64,000 nt of DNA from Zhengitettix transpicula (GCA_037074705.1 CM073593.1:107200238-107264237); one strand, 5' to 3'; shown: positions 25,965-37,368, counted from the first letter of the stretch. Program-made: numbers and translations. The notes: a model not told the origin generated them from the sequence alone.

Positions 25965-27860
25965 TGTCATGGTTACACTCAGAGCCACCTATGACCATGG
26001 ATTCTCCTACAATCTCGGTTGTTTTCTTGTAGCGCCCGTCCACCCCCACCTCTAAGGGTTGCTACTTTCCCATTCCGTAAAGGGTTGCAATTATAGTCAT
26101 ATCACATCGGCAGAAACACTGTCGGTCTCTCTGAGCCCTAATAATATTCATTTCCCACTCCAATATCGATATTTTTGACATGTTTGAATATTTCAACTCC
26201 CGCCCACTCTCCCCTAAGCGTGCTTCCCTCTCACGCCCGAAAGGGGTTGAAATTTTACAACAACAAAAACACAGGTAGAAATACTATCAACGTAATTGAC
26301 CCTGACAATTATTTATTCCAAGCAAATATCGACCATTTAACATGTTTGAAAAATTCCATCCCCGTCCACCCCCACCCCTGGGGGTTAAATGGCCAGTTGA
26401 ATGTCACAATTCAACTCTCCGACATCCGTTACTCTGGATTCGACTCCAATCTCCGTTATTTTCTAGTAACGCCCGTCCACCCCAACCCCTATCGGCGCTC
26501 CTTTCCCGTGCTGTAAAGGGTTGGAATTATACAAAAAAAAAAAACTCGGGAGCAACACTATCAATCTCACTGACCCCAGGTAATATTTATCCGACGCAAA
26601 TATCAGTAGCGTTGGCTTCTTTGAAAATTTCCTCATTGAAATTTGATCCATGGTTGTAGATTTGTGTAAGGAACACACACACACACACACGTACAAACTA
26701 ATTATTTATTTATTAGGTAGATGACATTTTCTTAAGTTATTCACGCTAGCAGAAGGGTTATTTCGTAAATTAAGTCTCCCTGAATCTAATAAATAAAACA
26801 GAGTGTGTGTATGTATGTATGTATATTTGCTTGTGTGTGTGTTCCTCATACAAATCTACACCGGTTGAGCAAATTTCACCAAATTTCGTACACGTGTTCT
26901 TTGCGACCAGAAAACAAACACTGTCGGGGTGAGACGCGTCTACCACCCCCGAGGAGCGGGGGTTGAAATATTCAAACATGTTAAAACAGACGATATTTGA
27001 GTCTGATAAATATTTTTAATGGTCAAAGAGATTGATAGTGTTTCTGCCGATGTGATATGAGTATAATTTCAACCCCCTTACAGCACGGGAAAGGAGCGCC
27101 GATAGGGGTGGGGGTGGACGGGCGTTACAAGAAAATAACGGAGATTGGAGTCGAATCCAGGGTAACGGATGTCGGTGAGTTTAATTCTGACATTCAATTG
27201 GCCATTTAACCCCCAGGGGTGGGGGTGGGGGGGGATGGAATTTTTCAAACATGTTAAATGGTCGATATTTGCTTGGATTAAATAATTGTGAGGGTCAATT
27301 ACGTTGATAGTATTTCTACCTATGTTTTCATTTTGTAAAATTTCAACCCCTTTCGGCGTGAGAGGGAAGCACGCTTAGGGACGAGTGGGCGGGAGTTGAA
27401 ATATTCAAACATGCCAAAAATACCGATATTGGAGTCGGAAATAAATATTATTAGGGCTCAAAGAGACCGACAGTGTTTCTACCGATGTTATGTTATGTGT
27501 AAAAATCAACCCTTTACGGAATGGGAAAGTAGCAACCCTTAGAGGTGGGGGTGGACGGGCGCTACAAGAAAATAACGCGAACACAACCCAGAATCCATGG
27601 TCATAGGTGGCTCTGAGTGTAATCATGACATTCAACCCCCAAGGACGGGTACAGTGGGGGGTGGAAATTTTAAAACATGCAATTGAATATTTGCTTTTAA
27701 TAATTAATTAGATTGACAATATTTCTACGACTTTATCTATGTATAATTTCATCCCCTTTTTATATGGGAGGGGAGGACGGGTATGGGTGGGGGTTACACA
27801 AAAATACTGAGGTTATGGATAAATAACATCCCGGGCAACGCCGGGCACCAGCTAGTAATG
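25965..27860. mobile_element. R4-type element with large internal inverted repeat
   Basis: 25965-26610 and 27010-27650 are inverted copies about 640 bp long, aligned over most of their length (shared blocks include gcgcccgtccacccccacc, catatcacatcggcagaaac and caagcaaatatcgaccattt). The 400-bp spacer holds (AC)n at 26671-26689 and (TGTG)-type runs. The right end closes with cccgggcaacgccgggcacc and agctagta at 27829-27857, a terminal motif shared by many invertebrate non-autonomous repeats. No intact ORF. Confidence 0.6.
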
Positions 27861-27899
27861 AGTAAATGGTGAAGGAAATCAAAGTTCGTCTGTTCTCTA

Positions 27900-28290
27900 G
27901 ATTTTAGACAATTATTTTTAAGGGATTGAAAAATACTCCCAGTCGTAGTTGTTTACTCGTTGCTTCCACCCCCACTCCTAGGGGCTGAACTGCTTCAGTG
28001 AATGACACAATTAAAAGTCGTTGCCTTGTATAAGCCCGGATTTGACACGAATCTCAGTCGTGTTTACGTAGCGCCTCTCAACCCCCTCCCGTAGTGGTGC
28101 AGTAAGGGGTTGAAATTATGCACTAAAAACGGCCGAGGAGGAAAACCAATTAAATAACGGCCGTTTTAGCATGTTTATAAAACACCTTCCCCCCCCGTTT
28201 ACCCCTTGGGAGTTTCCTGTCGCTTCGAAAGGCCGACAGAGTTTCATCGCAATCGGGTGATGTGTTTAGGGACACACAGAGAGACGGTGT
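27900..28290 (+). repeat. R4 repeat copy
   Basis: Carries ttgtttactcgttgcttcc, ccccactcctaggggctgaa, gtttacgtagcgcctctcaa, aaggggttgaaattatgcac, acggccgttttagcatgttt, a ccccttgggagtttcctgt block and gtttcatcgcaatcgggtga followed by a gggacacacagag end. Confidence 0.6.
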
Positions 28291-28420
28291 TGGCCGTGAA
28301 TCAGTTTACCCCATGATTGTACCTTGAAGTCGCTCCTAACTTGATTATAAACAATATTTACATTTTCGCAGCCAATTTAAAACAGGTGAAAATGTAATAT
28401 TAAAATCAACCTTTCATGTA

Positions 28421-28544
28421 ATGTAACATTACATAGGGAAAATTCGTCATAATGATGTCGTCGTCGTTTTCCTTCGTCAAGCCTCTTCACAGTTGAAGCT
28501 TCTGTTACATTATTATGACGAATTTTCCCTATGTAATGTTACAT
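28421..28544. repeat. Hairpin-forming inverted repeat upstream of Trim9
   Basis: Arms 28421-28458 and 28507-28544 are 38 bp each and differ at one position (core cattacatagggaaaattcg). The spacer is 48 bp. It ends 210 bp before the first in-frame ATG of the Trim9 exon. Probably a short MITE, but its place near the presumed promoter is notable. Confidence 0.75.
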
Positions 28545-28753
28545 AGTGCCAGGATCTTCAACTCCAGACACGAGAATAAACGAATTCTTGAAAGTCGCAG
28601 CTGACTGTGGTTGATGTGACGTGTACGTGCATTGCGACTATTAAGAAACATACATCTTTATTCTGACTTCAAATAGGTTCTATGACTTTAATACAGCGAC
28701 TCTGCATGCAGGGGGCAGTGAAGTGTTTATTAAAAGGAAAATAATGTTCAACT

Positions 28754-29719
28754 TTGTCCGAGCGCTACGAGGGTTTGAGTCGATACTCGTCCGCCAGATG
28801 TCGGGCAACGCGCATGAGTGAGGGTGGGGAGGGGAGGGGAGGGGCAGAGGCGGCGTCAGTGAGCCCGGAGATCGCGCAGAGGCTGGTCGTGATGGAGGAC
28901 GAGCTGCGCTGCCCCGTGTGCAAGCAGCTGTTCAGCAACCCCGTGCTGCTGCCGTGCTACCACGCGCTGTGCCTCAACTGCGCCGTGCATCTGCAGCAGC
29001 CGGCGACGCAGGGCGCCTCGTCCTCCGCGGCGTCCACCACGTCGTCGGCGGGCACCGCGGAGGCCGACCCCGGAGGCGCGCCGTCGGACTCGGGCGCCTC
29101 CGCCACGGCCGGGGCCGACTACCAGGAGGTGGACAAGCTGTCCATCCTGAGCGAGACGGACAGCGGCGTGGTGTGCACCAGCAGGCCCAACAGCTACGTG
29201 GGGACGCCCAACCTGCAGGGGCTGCTGCTGTTCCCGCCCGCGGGCGCCGGCGTGGCCGTGCTGTCGCTGGCCTGCCCCCTGTGCCACAAGCACGTGTACT
29301 TCGACGAGGGCGGCGCCCACAACCTGCCCAAGTACCGCGCCATGCAGGTCATCGTGGACAAGGTCCTGGAGACGCGCCAGGTGGCGGCGCGCTGCCAGCT
29401 GTGCGAGGGCGACCCCGCCGCCCCCGCGGCCGTCATGTGCGAGCAGTGCGAGGTCCTGTACTGCGAGGCCTGCCGCGACAACTGCCACCCGCCCCGCGGC
29501 CCTCTGGCGCGACACACGCTGCTGGAGCCGGCCGCGGGCCGCGCCGCCCTCAGGGCCCGCAGCAGGGCCCGCGACGCGCAGTGCGCCGACCACGACGAGG
29601 AGCCGCTGGCCATGTACTGCCTCGTGTGCAAGGCGCCCGTGTGCGCGCTGTGCCTGCAGGAGTCGCGACACGCGTCCCACGACGTGCAGCTCATCAACAC
29701 CATGTGCAAGGCGCAGAAG
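28754..29719 (+). CDS. Trim9: Trim9-type E3 ubiquitin ligase, first coding exon (partial gene)
   Basis: RING/B-box protein of the TRIM9 group (C-I TRIM; Drosophila asap/Trim9), neuronal E3 ligases acting in netrin-dependent axon guidance. From the first in-frame ATG (28754) the exon encodes 322 residues. The conserved family start is more likely Met47 (28892, MEDELRCPVC), since family members begin there. RING ligands are C53, C56, C68, H70, C73, C76, then C174 and C177 after an insert of about 97 residues rich in Ala, Ser and Gly that includes KLSILSETDSGVVC. B-box 1 is about 214-254 (CQLC...CEQC...YCEAC...HTL) and B-box 2 about 277-309 (C, H, YC, C, C, C, H, H). The exon ends in phase 0 at CAGAAG|GTACGT. 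The coiled coil, FN3 and SPRY domains must lie on later exons that I did not find. It is strikingly GC-rich compared with its surroundings. Confidence 0.9.
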
Positions 29720-30164
29720 GTACGTCAACACTCATCCTACTTGAGACCTTCTACTTGTTCTACTTCCAAATTACTGTTTCGGTCTTCCTTAAGAAATTCC
29801 TTTGAAGGGGATGAGGCGCAGATGGCTGTTAATATAACGCGAGGACCTTGAGCCGAGGTTTTTGAGTATTGATTGAGGGGGGGAAACGTCCTCGTGTGTT
29901 GTCTGCGCGTGACGTCATCGCGACCTGCTTGGCGGCGGCTTGTCTTTGTCACACTTGAGGCAACTGCAATCAATGTTTGTCCTCAGGATCTCTACAAATC
30001 TCAATATTCACTCATTTCATTCATCTGTCTTTATTTTTAATCCCACAACTCACTTCAAAAATTTCGATTTGGGTAAAATTTGAGTATAATTGAAAACATA
30101 ATCAACGTCTGTTAAGATAAAAGCACGAAAATACAGACAACAACAGAAATTACTCTGAGCAATA
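29720..30164. other. Start of Trim9 intron 1
   Basis: The reading frame continues for 43 codons into the intron before a stop, which is readthrough and not exon. No other feature recognised. Confidence 0.6.
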
Positions 30165-30545
30165 CAAGTGAGGAGACGTTTCCATCAACAGTAGAGACAG
30201 GCTCAAGTCATGCAGCTACAGTTACAAAAGTTTACTTCATAAACCCTCATAGATACTGTTTAAATGACATGTGTCTTGTTTCTCACGTTTAAAGCATCTT
30301 TGTTGTACTTGATGTGGAGCATCTCTGAGATCAACCTTCCTCATCTAGGATAATGGGATGATTAAGATGCAGACAATGTTTATAAGGTGGGAGTTTCACA
30401 ATAAGTTCCTCAATTCTAGTTAACAAAGATCGTTTAGTCTGGCCAATATAACAAGATGAGGAATTGTTGCAACTACGTTTATAATCAACATTATGGAAAA
30501 ATCCTTAATATTAAGACAATCTTTCATGTGTTTTTTTTAAAAGAG
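30165..30545 (-). pseudogene. Penelope-like element fragment (GIY-YIG endonuclease)
   Basis: The minus strand reads FFHNVDYKRSCNNSSSCYIG followed by QTKRSLLTRIEE. The CYIGQTxRxLxxRxxE signature matches the GIY-YIG endonuclease domain found at the C-terminus of Penelope-like retroelements. Downstream are the family blocks gatgaggaaggttgatctca, caagacacatgtcatttaaa and, at the end, a gaaacgtctcctcac block. The fragment lacks the reverse transcriptase and is broken. Confidence 0.65.
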
Positions 30546-30837
30546 AGTAAGACAGAGGTATTTAGGTGACAAACAATCATGACAACACTGTATTATTATT
30601 ATTATAAAGGTAATGAATGACCATGGATGAGGCTGTCAAGGGTCTCTGATATTTGGCCGCCGACACGAGGTTTGTGGTGAATAATTCCCCGCTCGTGCGG
30701 TCGTAAAGCACCAGAGACATTCAACATTCACGACTTCACAAACACCAATCCGTTTAACGATCTTCCCCGGCGCAGGCGACCAGAACGTTTTTTTAGAATA
30801 CGAATGTAACACGTCCGCATAAAATACGATAATAACA

Positions 30838-31290
30838 TGAAATAATGAATAAGGAAGGCAGGCAGACGAAAATACGCAACGCTTCTGGGATCCTTGGTCA
30901 GGTGCTAAGAAGAGCCTAGAGAGACACAATCGCACTGAGTTGTGTTTCTGAGTGTTGTCAACTGGCCAGTGCAGTTGTGTCGCTCTAGGCTCTTCTTAGC
31001 ACCTGACCAAGGATCCCAGAAGCGTTGTTGTGTGGTATTTATTTATATTACCTTTTTTTCCCTCTGTATTGGTTATCTTTATTATTCACAAAGGATCTAT
31101 TATTGATCCTTTTTCCATTGGAACAGTCGGCCAGCTGCCCCTTTCTAAACTGGTCGAGGCACAGATAAGGGAATTTTTGAGTGCAGTTGTGTCGCTCTAG
31201 GCTCTTCGTAGCACCTGACGAAAGGGAACAAGGATCCCAGAAACGTTGTTGTGTGGTATTTACATTACCCCTTTTTGTCTTTCCAACCCT
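30838..31290. repeat. R2 foldback copy, R1 scrap and an R2 half copy
   Basis: 30838-31090 has inverted arms with cttctgggatcctt, ggtgctaagaagagcctaga and the mirrored tcttcttagcacctgac plus aaggatcccagaagcgttg. An R1 scrap at 31113-31165 (ccattggaacagtcggccag) follows, then a second right-hand R2 arm at 31170-31290. Mosaic of three insertions. Confidence 0.65.
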
Positions 31291-31294
31291 CCGC

Positions 31295-31564
31295 CCCCCT
31301 GGACGATTACAAATGGCACGTTGAACGTCATAATTGCACTCTGCGACATCCACAACCCCCACATTTGACTCCAATTCCGTTGTTTTCGCGTTATTGTTAT
31401 GTGACGCCGCCTTTCTTTATTATTCATTGATTTCGTAATTTGCTCGCCCGTTGGGTGACGTTTGGAAACTTGAGTTGACTTAAGAAGTCTGCATAAGTAT
31501 GACCGTGTCTATCCTGTTAGTACGTTTAAATCTCTGTAGCTCGCTGACAACTGCGGGAAACGTG
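31295..31564. other. R4 scrap and unassigned intron DNA
   Basis: 31295-31405 resembles R4 (aacgtcataattgcactctg, cgacatccacaaccccc, cgttgttttcgcgttattg). The remainder up to the inverted-duplication arm is unassigned. Confidence 0.4.
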
Positions 31565-31986
31565 CTACCAAAGACATCTGCAACCATCATTTTTAGTATT
31601 TTGATGAAACAAACCAGACAGTTACAAATGTTTTATTTGCCCGGGTTGTCACTCAGCGACGTCCATAGCGCCAGGTTGCAGTCAAATCTCGGCTGTTTTC
31701 GCGTTACTGTTTCTTTAGTAAAGCCCCTCCACCCCTACCCCTAAGGGTGCTTCCCTCCCAGGTTGAAGTTATACACAAGCAACATGGGGGGAACACTATT
31801 AATGTCATTGACGACGAAAATTATAGCATGTTTGAAAATATCCAACCCCGCCCCTGGAGGGTTAAATGTCATAATTGAACTCTGCGACATCCACAACCCC
31901 CTATATTTGACTCCAAATCCGTTGTTTTCGCGTTATTTTTCTGTAACGCCCCTAAGGGTGGTCCCATCACACATATGGGGTGAAAT
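31565..31986 (+). repeat. Right arm of the inverted duplication around Trim9 exon 1
   Basis: Inverted copy of 24739-25181, 422 bp against 443 bp; the difference is a few small indels around the C-rich blocks. Sequence continues as R4 to about 32180, with an (AC)n run at 32182-32193. Confidence 0.8.
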
Positions 31987-32214
31987 AACATCGGGAGAAA
32001 CACTATAAAACTCACTGATCCAGAAAAATATTTATTCGACGCAATTATTGGCCGTTTGAATCTGTCCCCCCCCCCCCGCGGGTGGTAGACGTGTTGTACC
32101 CGCACAGTGTTTGTTACGGTTATGCAAGGACCACGGGCACGGGATTTGGTGAATTTTGCTCCACGGGTGTAGATGGAAGACACACACACACACGTACAGG
32201 CAATATTACTTGTT

Positions 32215-32300
32215 AAGAAGATTAAATTACACGACACGTTTCGGTGCACCCCTCTTCAAGGTAAAAAGTAACAGAGTAACAGCGAATACAGATGTGAGGA
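32215..32300 (-). repeat. Repeat tail with GAAACGT motif
   Basis: Minus strand: TTGAAGAGGGGTGCACCGAAACGTGTCG followed by an AT-rich end, in two parts TTGAAGA and CACCGAAACGTG with a G/C stem between. Same architecture as 85-120 and 53993-53961. Confidence 0.4.
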
Positions 32301-32337
32301 CGTGGCAAAGGTGTTGTTGGAGGGATTTTTTTTTAGT

Positions 32338-32660
32338 TTAACAGGCTACATGAGGGATGCATGAGGGTAATTCACATGGTGGCAACTCCCCTTTATTAGC
32401 ATAGGAAGGGATTTGAAATGGGGGGTTCGGAAGGGTAGAGGAAGGTAGCCATGGGTTAACTAGGGGCCCGCGGGCTATGGTTTAAGGATCCTACCCGGCA
32501 ATTCGCCTAAAAGTGATGCAGGGAAAACCGTAGAAAAACCTGCATCAGGTAGGTCGGGCATTGGGTACTTGTCCCACGCCCTTCCCTGGATGGCGGGAGA
32601 CGGGGGTTTGCTGTGGGGACGCAGCATTCCCCTCGCCGTGCCTTGACCGGTTTAGGAGAC
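32338..32660 (+). repeat. R1 copy, 3' truncated
   Basis: Runs from aacaggctacatgaggg (with a short duplication of catgaggg) through ggatcctacccggcaattcg to cttgaccggtttagga, then stops. Confidence 0.8.
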
Positions 32661-33235
32661 GAATTTATTATTATAAATGAGCGACGCAGTGGAAGGTAAC
32701 GATTACAGCGGGACTGACGAGTGAGGTCGATATAAAAGGTCGAAGTCGGATCCGCCCGCAATGCGCAACGTCGCACGTGATCGGCGTGACTTGGACGTCG
32801 CTTCGGAGTAAACAACTGCTGAGGGATCCCGTGAGCGTCCCGGAGGGGAATCAATGGCGATCCTCCTTTATTCAAATCGGTGCAGCTGGAAGGGAGACGG
32901 TCTTCGTCTTTTGTGTAGCCTTCTTTAGGAGTGGCGTCAGCGAGTAAGAGCCTCAATGGCGGCCGTGGGAACCCTTCAGCAGTTGGCAACGTCATCAATC
33001 TACAACTTCAGGGTTGTCAAGGTTTTTATTTTGGTACTTATAAATAAAATTTGGCTACAGTAAAAATTAAATTAAATTTAAAGAATAAGAAGACTTGATG
33101 AAATTAACAAGAAAAAATTTTGATCAATTGCACAATTTCTTTTAATAATAATTACATCTCTGTCTGCTTTATTAATCATTCAACATTAGTGGGGTGATTA
33201 TGGTTTTAGTGTAATTACAATTCTGACAATCGTAA
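32661..33235. other. Trim9 intron, nothing recognised
   Basis: GC-richer first half with chance ORFs, then AT-rich DNA. No repeat family assigned. Confidence 0.4.
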
Positions 33236-34030
33236 AGAAGTGATGACGTAAACACCACACCTTGTTCCTTTCTTCAGGTGTAGGAAAACAGCAAGAGCCT
33301 AGAGAGAGAGACACAACGGCGCAAATCAGAATAACATAAAAGACACGAGGCAAGAAACACAACATTAAGGGTGAACCAACAAGTAACGAGTCCTCGGTAT
33401 TTTTTTCTCCTCCTTAAATAAGTTACTTATCTAAAAACTTTTAATTTCCCGCGGATTCCTCAAAACATTTTTCTCCAAACCACTGCAGTAACAACTTCCT
33501 GAGCCAACACGTGGCAGCACTGCACCGCTCAGGGAAAATGGCTGACTTTGGCGAACGTATTAGACAGCGTTCTGCGATTGAACTGTTAAACGCTTTCATT
33601 AAAGGCTGTAAAATATGTGTAAGAGTGGGTGTCAGCACTGTAAGGAAGACGCCGTCGGCGTCGATGGATCAGGAAACAAGACCACGCTTTTTACCGTAGT
33701 GTTGTGGGTTCACGCTGTGTAAATTGTGCTGGTTATGCCATTGGCTTTCACTAGCAACTGTTCGCACAGCCAAGGACTGGACCATCCACGTCTTCTTCCT
33801 CTCACTCGGAATTTCTTCAGTTGCCTTCACATAAGAACTTGGCTTGCAAGGAATCAAATACACGACACTGGAAAGACTTTGGATATTGAATAAACTTGAA
33901 GTTAATATTAAGAAAGACATTGAAAATAAGTGATGAAATAAAAACGTTTCTGTAAGGCCTTGTTCAGGTCCGGAAAAGACGAGACAGCCTAGAGAGAGAC
34001 AACTGCGCAAGTCACAATACACATAGAGGA
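33236..34030. repeat. Two R2 half copies
   Basis: 33236-33320 and 33940-34030 each hold one left R2 arm (aagaagtgatgacgtaaaca and ccttgttcctttcttcaggt; gtttctgtaaggccttgttc and agcctagagagagacaac). The 600 bp between them is unassigned. Confidence 0.5.
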
Positions 34031-34679
34031 CAGAAAATGAAGGTTCTGAAGCTGAGCAGAAAAATATCTGTCCCCTTGAGGTTGACTGACAGAAAGCTCG
34101 GACACGAATGAAGCTCCCTTACAGAGGATTCAATTAAAAAAATCTAACATTTTCACAAAATACTCTTCTGGTACCTGACAATAAACACACAAAGTTTCAT
34201 CGCCGTGTTTTAATGGAAGAAACCAGCAGAAGGTCGCACGTCTCACGCAAACACAGTTTTCTAGTTAATTTTTATTTGAAGTTGATGTCTTAATACACCA
34301 GAAAGGTTCCTTAACCTCTGGGCGAACTCTGAAAACGGCCGCTGAAAGCCAAAGTCGGGAATTGTTATTTACATGGGCAGAATCTGAGAGGCGAGCGCAT
34401 AATCACAATCACTTAGGTTGAGAGGTGGGGAAGGACCCAATTCCCCATTGGCTGTCTGCGACAATACGGGAAAAGCTGGCGATTAGCGTTTTATGGGGTC
34501 TTTGTTCTCTCCAGGGCGCATTGTTCACGGCAAGGGCGCAGCACCAACAAACTGTTATGTGACGCGGAATGCATTGTTTATTTATTGGGGGTGGGTCGGG
34601 GAAAAGAGCTCCTCCAAGTTTCGCAAAGTGCGCAACTGCCAATACATCCATGGTGGTGATTGACACCAATGAGCTCAGG
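34031..34679. other. Trim9 intron, nothing recognised
   Basis: No coding sequence or repeat family assigned; some blocks (34085-34260) resemble decayed R4. Confidence 0.35.
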
Positions 34680-34925
34680 TGATCTAGAGACAGACTCAAG
34701 TGATGTGGCCAAAGACTTACAAAGAACATGTAAGTTACCAAAGATTATTTAATAACCCATCATAAATACTGTTTATATGAGAAGTGTCTTGTTAAACATA
34801 TAAAGAAAATTTTTTTGTACTTAAAATGGAGCATTTCTGAGAGTAATCTTTTATTACAACTGCTTTCCCTCATCTACAATAATGGCATTTGTTTAATTAA
34901 AATAGCCATAGGCTAATCTACATAT
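34680..34925 (-). repeat. Penelope-like element tail fragment
   Basis: Inverted blocks of the PLE tail: gagacagactcaagtgatgt, ggccaaagac, cccatcataaatactgttta, agaagtgtcttgtt and ggagcatttctgaga. These match the region after the GIY-YIG segment in other copies. Confidence 0.5.
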
Positions 34926-35084
34926 TCTTAATTGTAAAATAATTTACATAATTCATGTACTACAGCTGTATATACTTGCTCATACACATACTAACATTCA
35001 TACTTGTAGACACATATACTACACAATATTTAAAAGGTACAAGACAGAATTGTATATTATATACACTGATGCTCCAGTAACTAA

Positions 35085-35300
35085 AATCATACAATCAGGA
35101 AGGATAAGATGGGGTAGGCCATGTAGGAGTCTGAGGAACCCCAGGAAGGACAAAGAGAACGAGGTAGACACCAAAGAAGATGGTTGGACGGAGTGGAGGA
35201 GGATCTACGGAAGCTGCGAAGAGGACAGCATATGACTGTGAAGGATGGAAGAAGCTCCTTGGTTCACTATGGACTGTAGCGCCATGGGAGAAGAAGAAGA
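35085..35300 (+). pseudogene. LINE ORF2 C-terminal fragment
   Basis: Plus-strand frames show RIRWGRPCRSLRNPRKDKEN and, in another frame, a WLDGVEEDLRKL-like stretch followed by a WKKLLGSLWTVAPWE end. This Arg-rich RPRxRWxDGVxxDL pattern is typical of non-LTR retrotransposon 3' ends. Frames are broken. Confidence 0.5.
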
Positions 35301-35564
35301 CTTTACTTACAAATGCTCTAATAATTATTCCTTTAACTTTTTCCAAATTTTTATTTACTTTCACATGCTTTCTTAACTAATTGTATATTGTCGCTCCTGT
35401 GTAACATACAGAATTCATCAACCTTGCTAATGCTATGGTAATTTTCAGCCTGTCTTGTCTGGTAATTGTGTGCACTTCCCTATTATTTAATCAATAGACT
35501 TTTTAATATGTTTCAATTTCATATATGAATAACGACACATCACGTAGCATAACCAAAATTTAAA

Positions 35565-36115
35565 GAATGATTAAGATCCAAATGTTGTTTTGTAATAGGA
35601 GAATGTTTATAAGGTGGATATTTTATGTTCCTTTCATGTTTATTAATTCCAGTTGCAATAATTGCTCATATTGTTATATCGGCCAGACCAAATGAGCTTT
35701 TCGAACTAGAATTGAGGAACATAAAATTTCCACTGTATAAATTAATAAGAAACATAGCCAAATACAGGGGAAAGAAGTGATAATATAAATACCTTGTGCC
35801 TTGCCTCAGGTGTGAAGAAGAGACATTGTCCTGTTACAAAACATTGTTTGCATCTTAATCATTCTGTCAATTTTGATACTATTATTATTCTAGATATGGA
35901 AGGTTTATCTCAGAAATTCTCCACATCAAGTACGACAAATTTTCTTTAAATGTGAGAAACAACACACTTCTCGTGTAAACAGTGTCTATGATGGTTTGTT
36001 AAATAATCTTTGTTAATTTATACCTTGTATTGATATTCTTGGTGGCTTTGGCCACATCACTTGAGTCTGTCTCTAGCGTTGACAAGTTCTTGTGTCGTGT
36101 AAGACATTCTTTTCA
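35565..36115 (+). pseudogene. Penelope-like element fragment interrupted by an R2 arm
   Basis: 35635-35745 matches the GIY-YIG segment (cattgttatatcggccagac), 35745-35830 is an R2 left arm, and 35830-36115 resumes the PLE tail (cattgtttgcatcttaatca, tcacttgagtctgtctctag). 35565-35630 is a small inverted PLE piece. The order implies R2 inserted into an existing PLE copy. Confidence 0.55.
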
Positions 36116-36537
36116 TTCCTCCAGGTATTCAAGATCATGAATGAAATATTTAAGGCATTGTCCACCTTTCACTTATCATGTTATTAGGTGTTGGACTGGT
36201 AATGTCAAACTGTTAATTGAAAGCAATGTTTTCACATTGATAGGACATGTACTGGAAGTGTGTTGAATAATTTGGAAGAGAATGCTCTTGACAATGATCC
36301 TTGTTATTGGCTCTGATAGAACTGCATGGCCGTGACTCATGACCTGGTATTTCCTGCCCACTCTTTCGCCTATTTAACTGGATTCCCTGGAGTCAACCAT
36401 CAGCTTCCACCACCGCTTTATGTAATGTCGTTCAACGCTCTCGACACTTGCGTCGTATTTAAGACGAATAAACGAATTTAATCGGCCAGAGACTATCTTT
36501 AAAGGAGCTCCGCCACTATGATCACCCTGCAAACAAG

Positions 36538-36790
36538 ACACCAGTGCAGTTGTGCCGCTCTAGGCTCTTCTTAGCTCCTGGCGAAAGGAACAAGGATCCC
36601 AGAAGCGTTGTTGTGTGGTATTTTATATCATCACTTCTTCAGTCTGTATTTGGCTATGTTTCTTATTATTAATTTTCAATCAGACGTGTTGTTGTGTGGT
36701 ATTTATATTACCCGTCTTTTTGTCTTTGTCTTCCTTATTCATTATTTTCTATCACACGTAATTTTTTTTTCATTTTAAGAGAGAGGATCC
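36538..36790 (+). repeat. R2 right-arm copies, two in series
   Basis: 36538-36697 carries gcagttgtgccgctctaggc, aaggatcccagaagcgttgt and cttcagtctgtatttggcta. 36697-36790 repeats gttgttgtgtggtatttata with a different flank. Confidence 0.55.
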
Positions 36791-37056
36791 TCAGACTTTA
36801 CGTCAACACATCGCGCATCTTCATCTCTGACCCAAGCAAATGAGGAGTTCTACCGTCCTCAAACAGTCATAGTTCCGGGGGAGGGTTTCATAATAAGTGG
36901 AAACGATATGAAGGATTACTATCGGGTTTAATATCCCGTTTTCAACGTCACACTGTGTGACTTGCTGATTGCAATAGGGGTCAAAATTCTCTTATCATGA
37001 AGGTACGGGAACATTTTGTCATACTCGTTACAAAGCCAGTTTCCGCCGTGTGCTCG

Positions 37057-37368
37057 TGTAGCCTGTTACCCTAATAAAAAGGGGAAAGCTGCGTCCCCAC
37101 AGCAAACCCTTCTCCCTTCCAGAGAAGGGCGTGGGACAAGCACCAAATGCCCGACCTACCTGATGACGGTTTTCTGGGGTTTGTCTTGCATCGCTTTTAG
37201 GCGAATGCCGGGTAGGATCCTTAAACCATAGCCCGGGGTCCCTAGTTAACCCTTGGCTACCTTCCTCTACCCTTCCGCCATTGGGGGTTTCAAAATCCCT
37301 TCCTATGCTATTAAAGGGGAGTTGCCACCATGTGGATTACCCTCATGTAGCCTGTTACCCTAAAAAAA
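37057..37368 (-). repeat. R1 copy preceded by the end of another
   Basis: 37057-37080 is an R1 terminus (gtgtagcctgttaccctaat). 37081-37368 is an inverted R1 from gcgtccccacagcaaaccc to gtagcctgttaccctaaa. Two R1 ends abut. Confidence 0.75.

Noticed and set aside
26342..26696. Pro/His-rich ORFs in the C-rich R4 element
   Set aside because: Low-complexity translation of C-runs; frames are not conserved between the two inverted arms.
28856..29731. Long antisense ORF (291 aa) and a second plus-frame ORF (295 aa) over the Trim9 exon
   Set aside because: Arg/Ala/Gly-rich shadows caused by the high GC content and scarcity of stop codons. The third frame has clear RING and B-box ligands.
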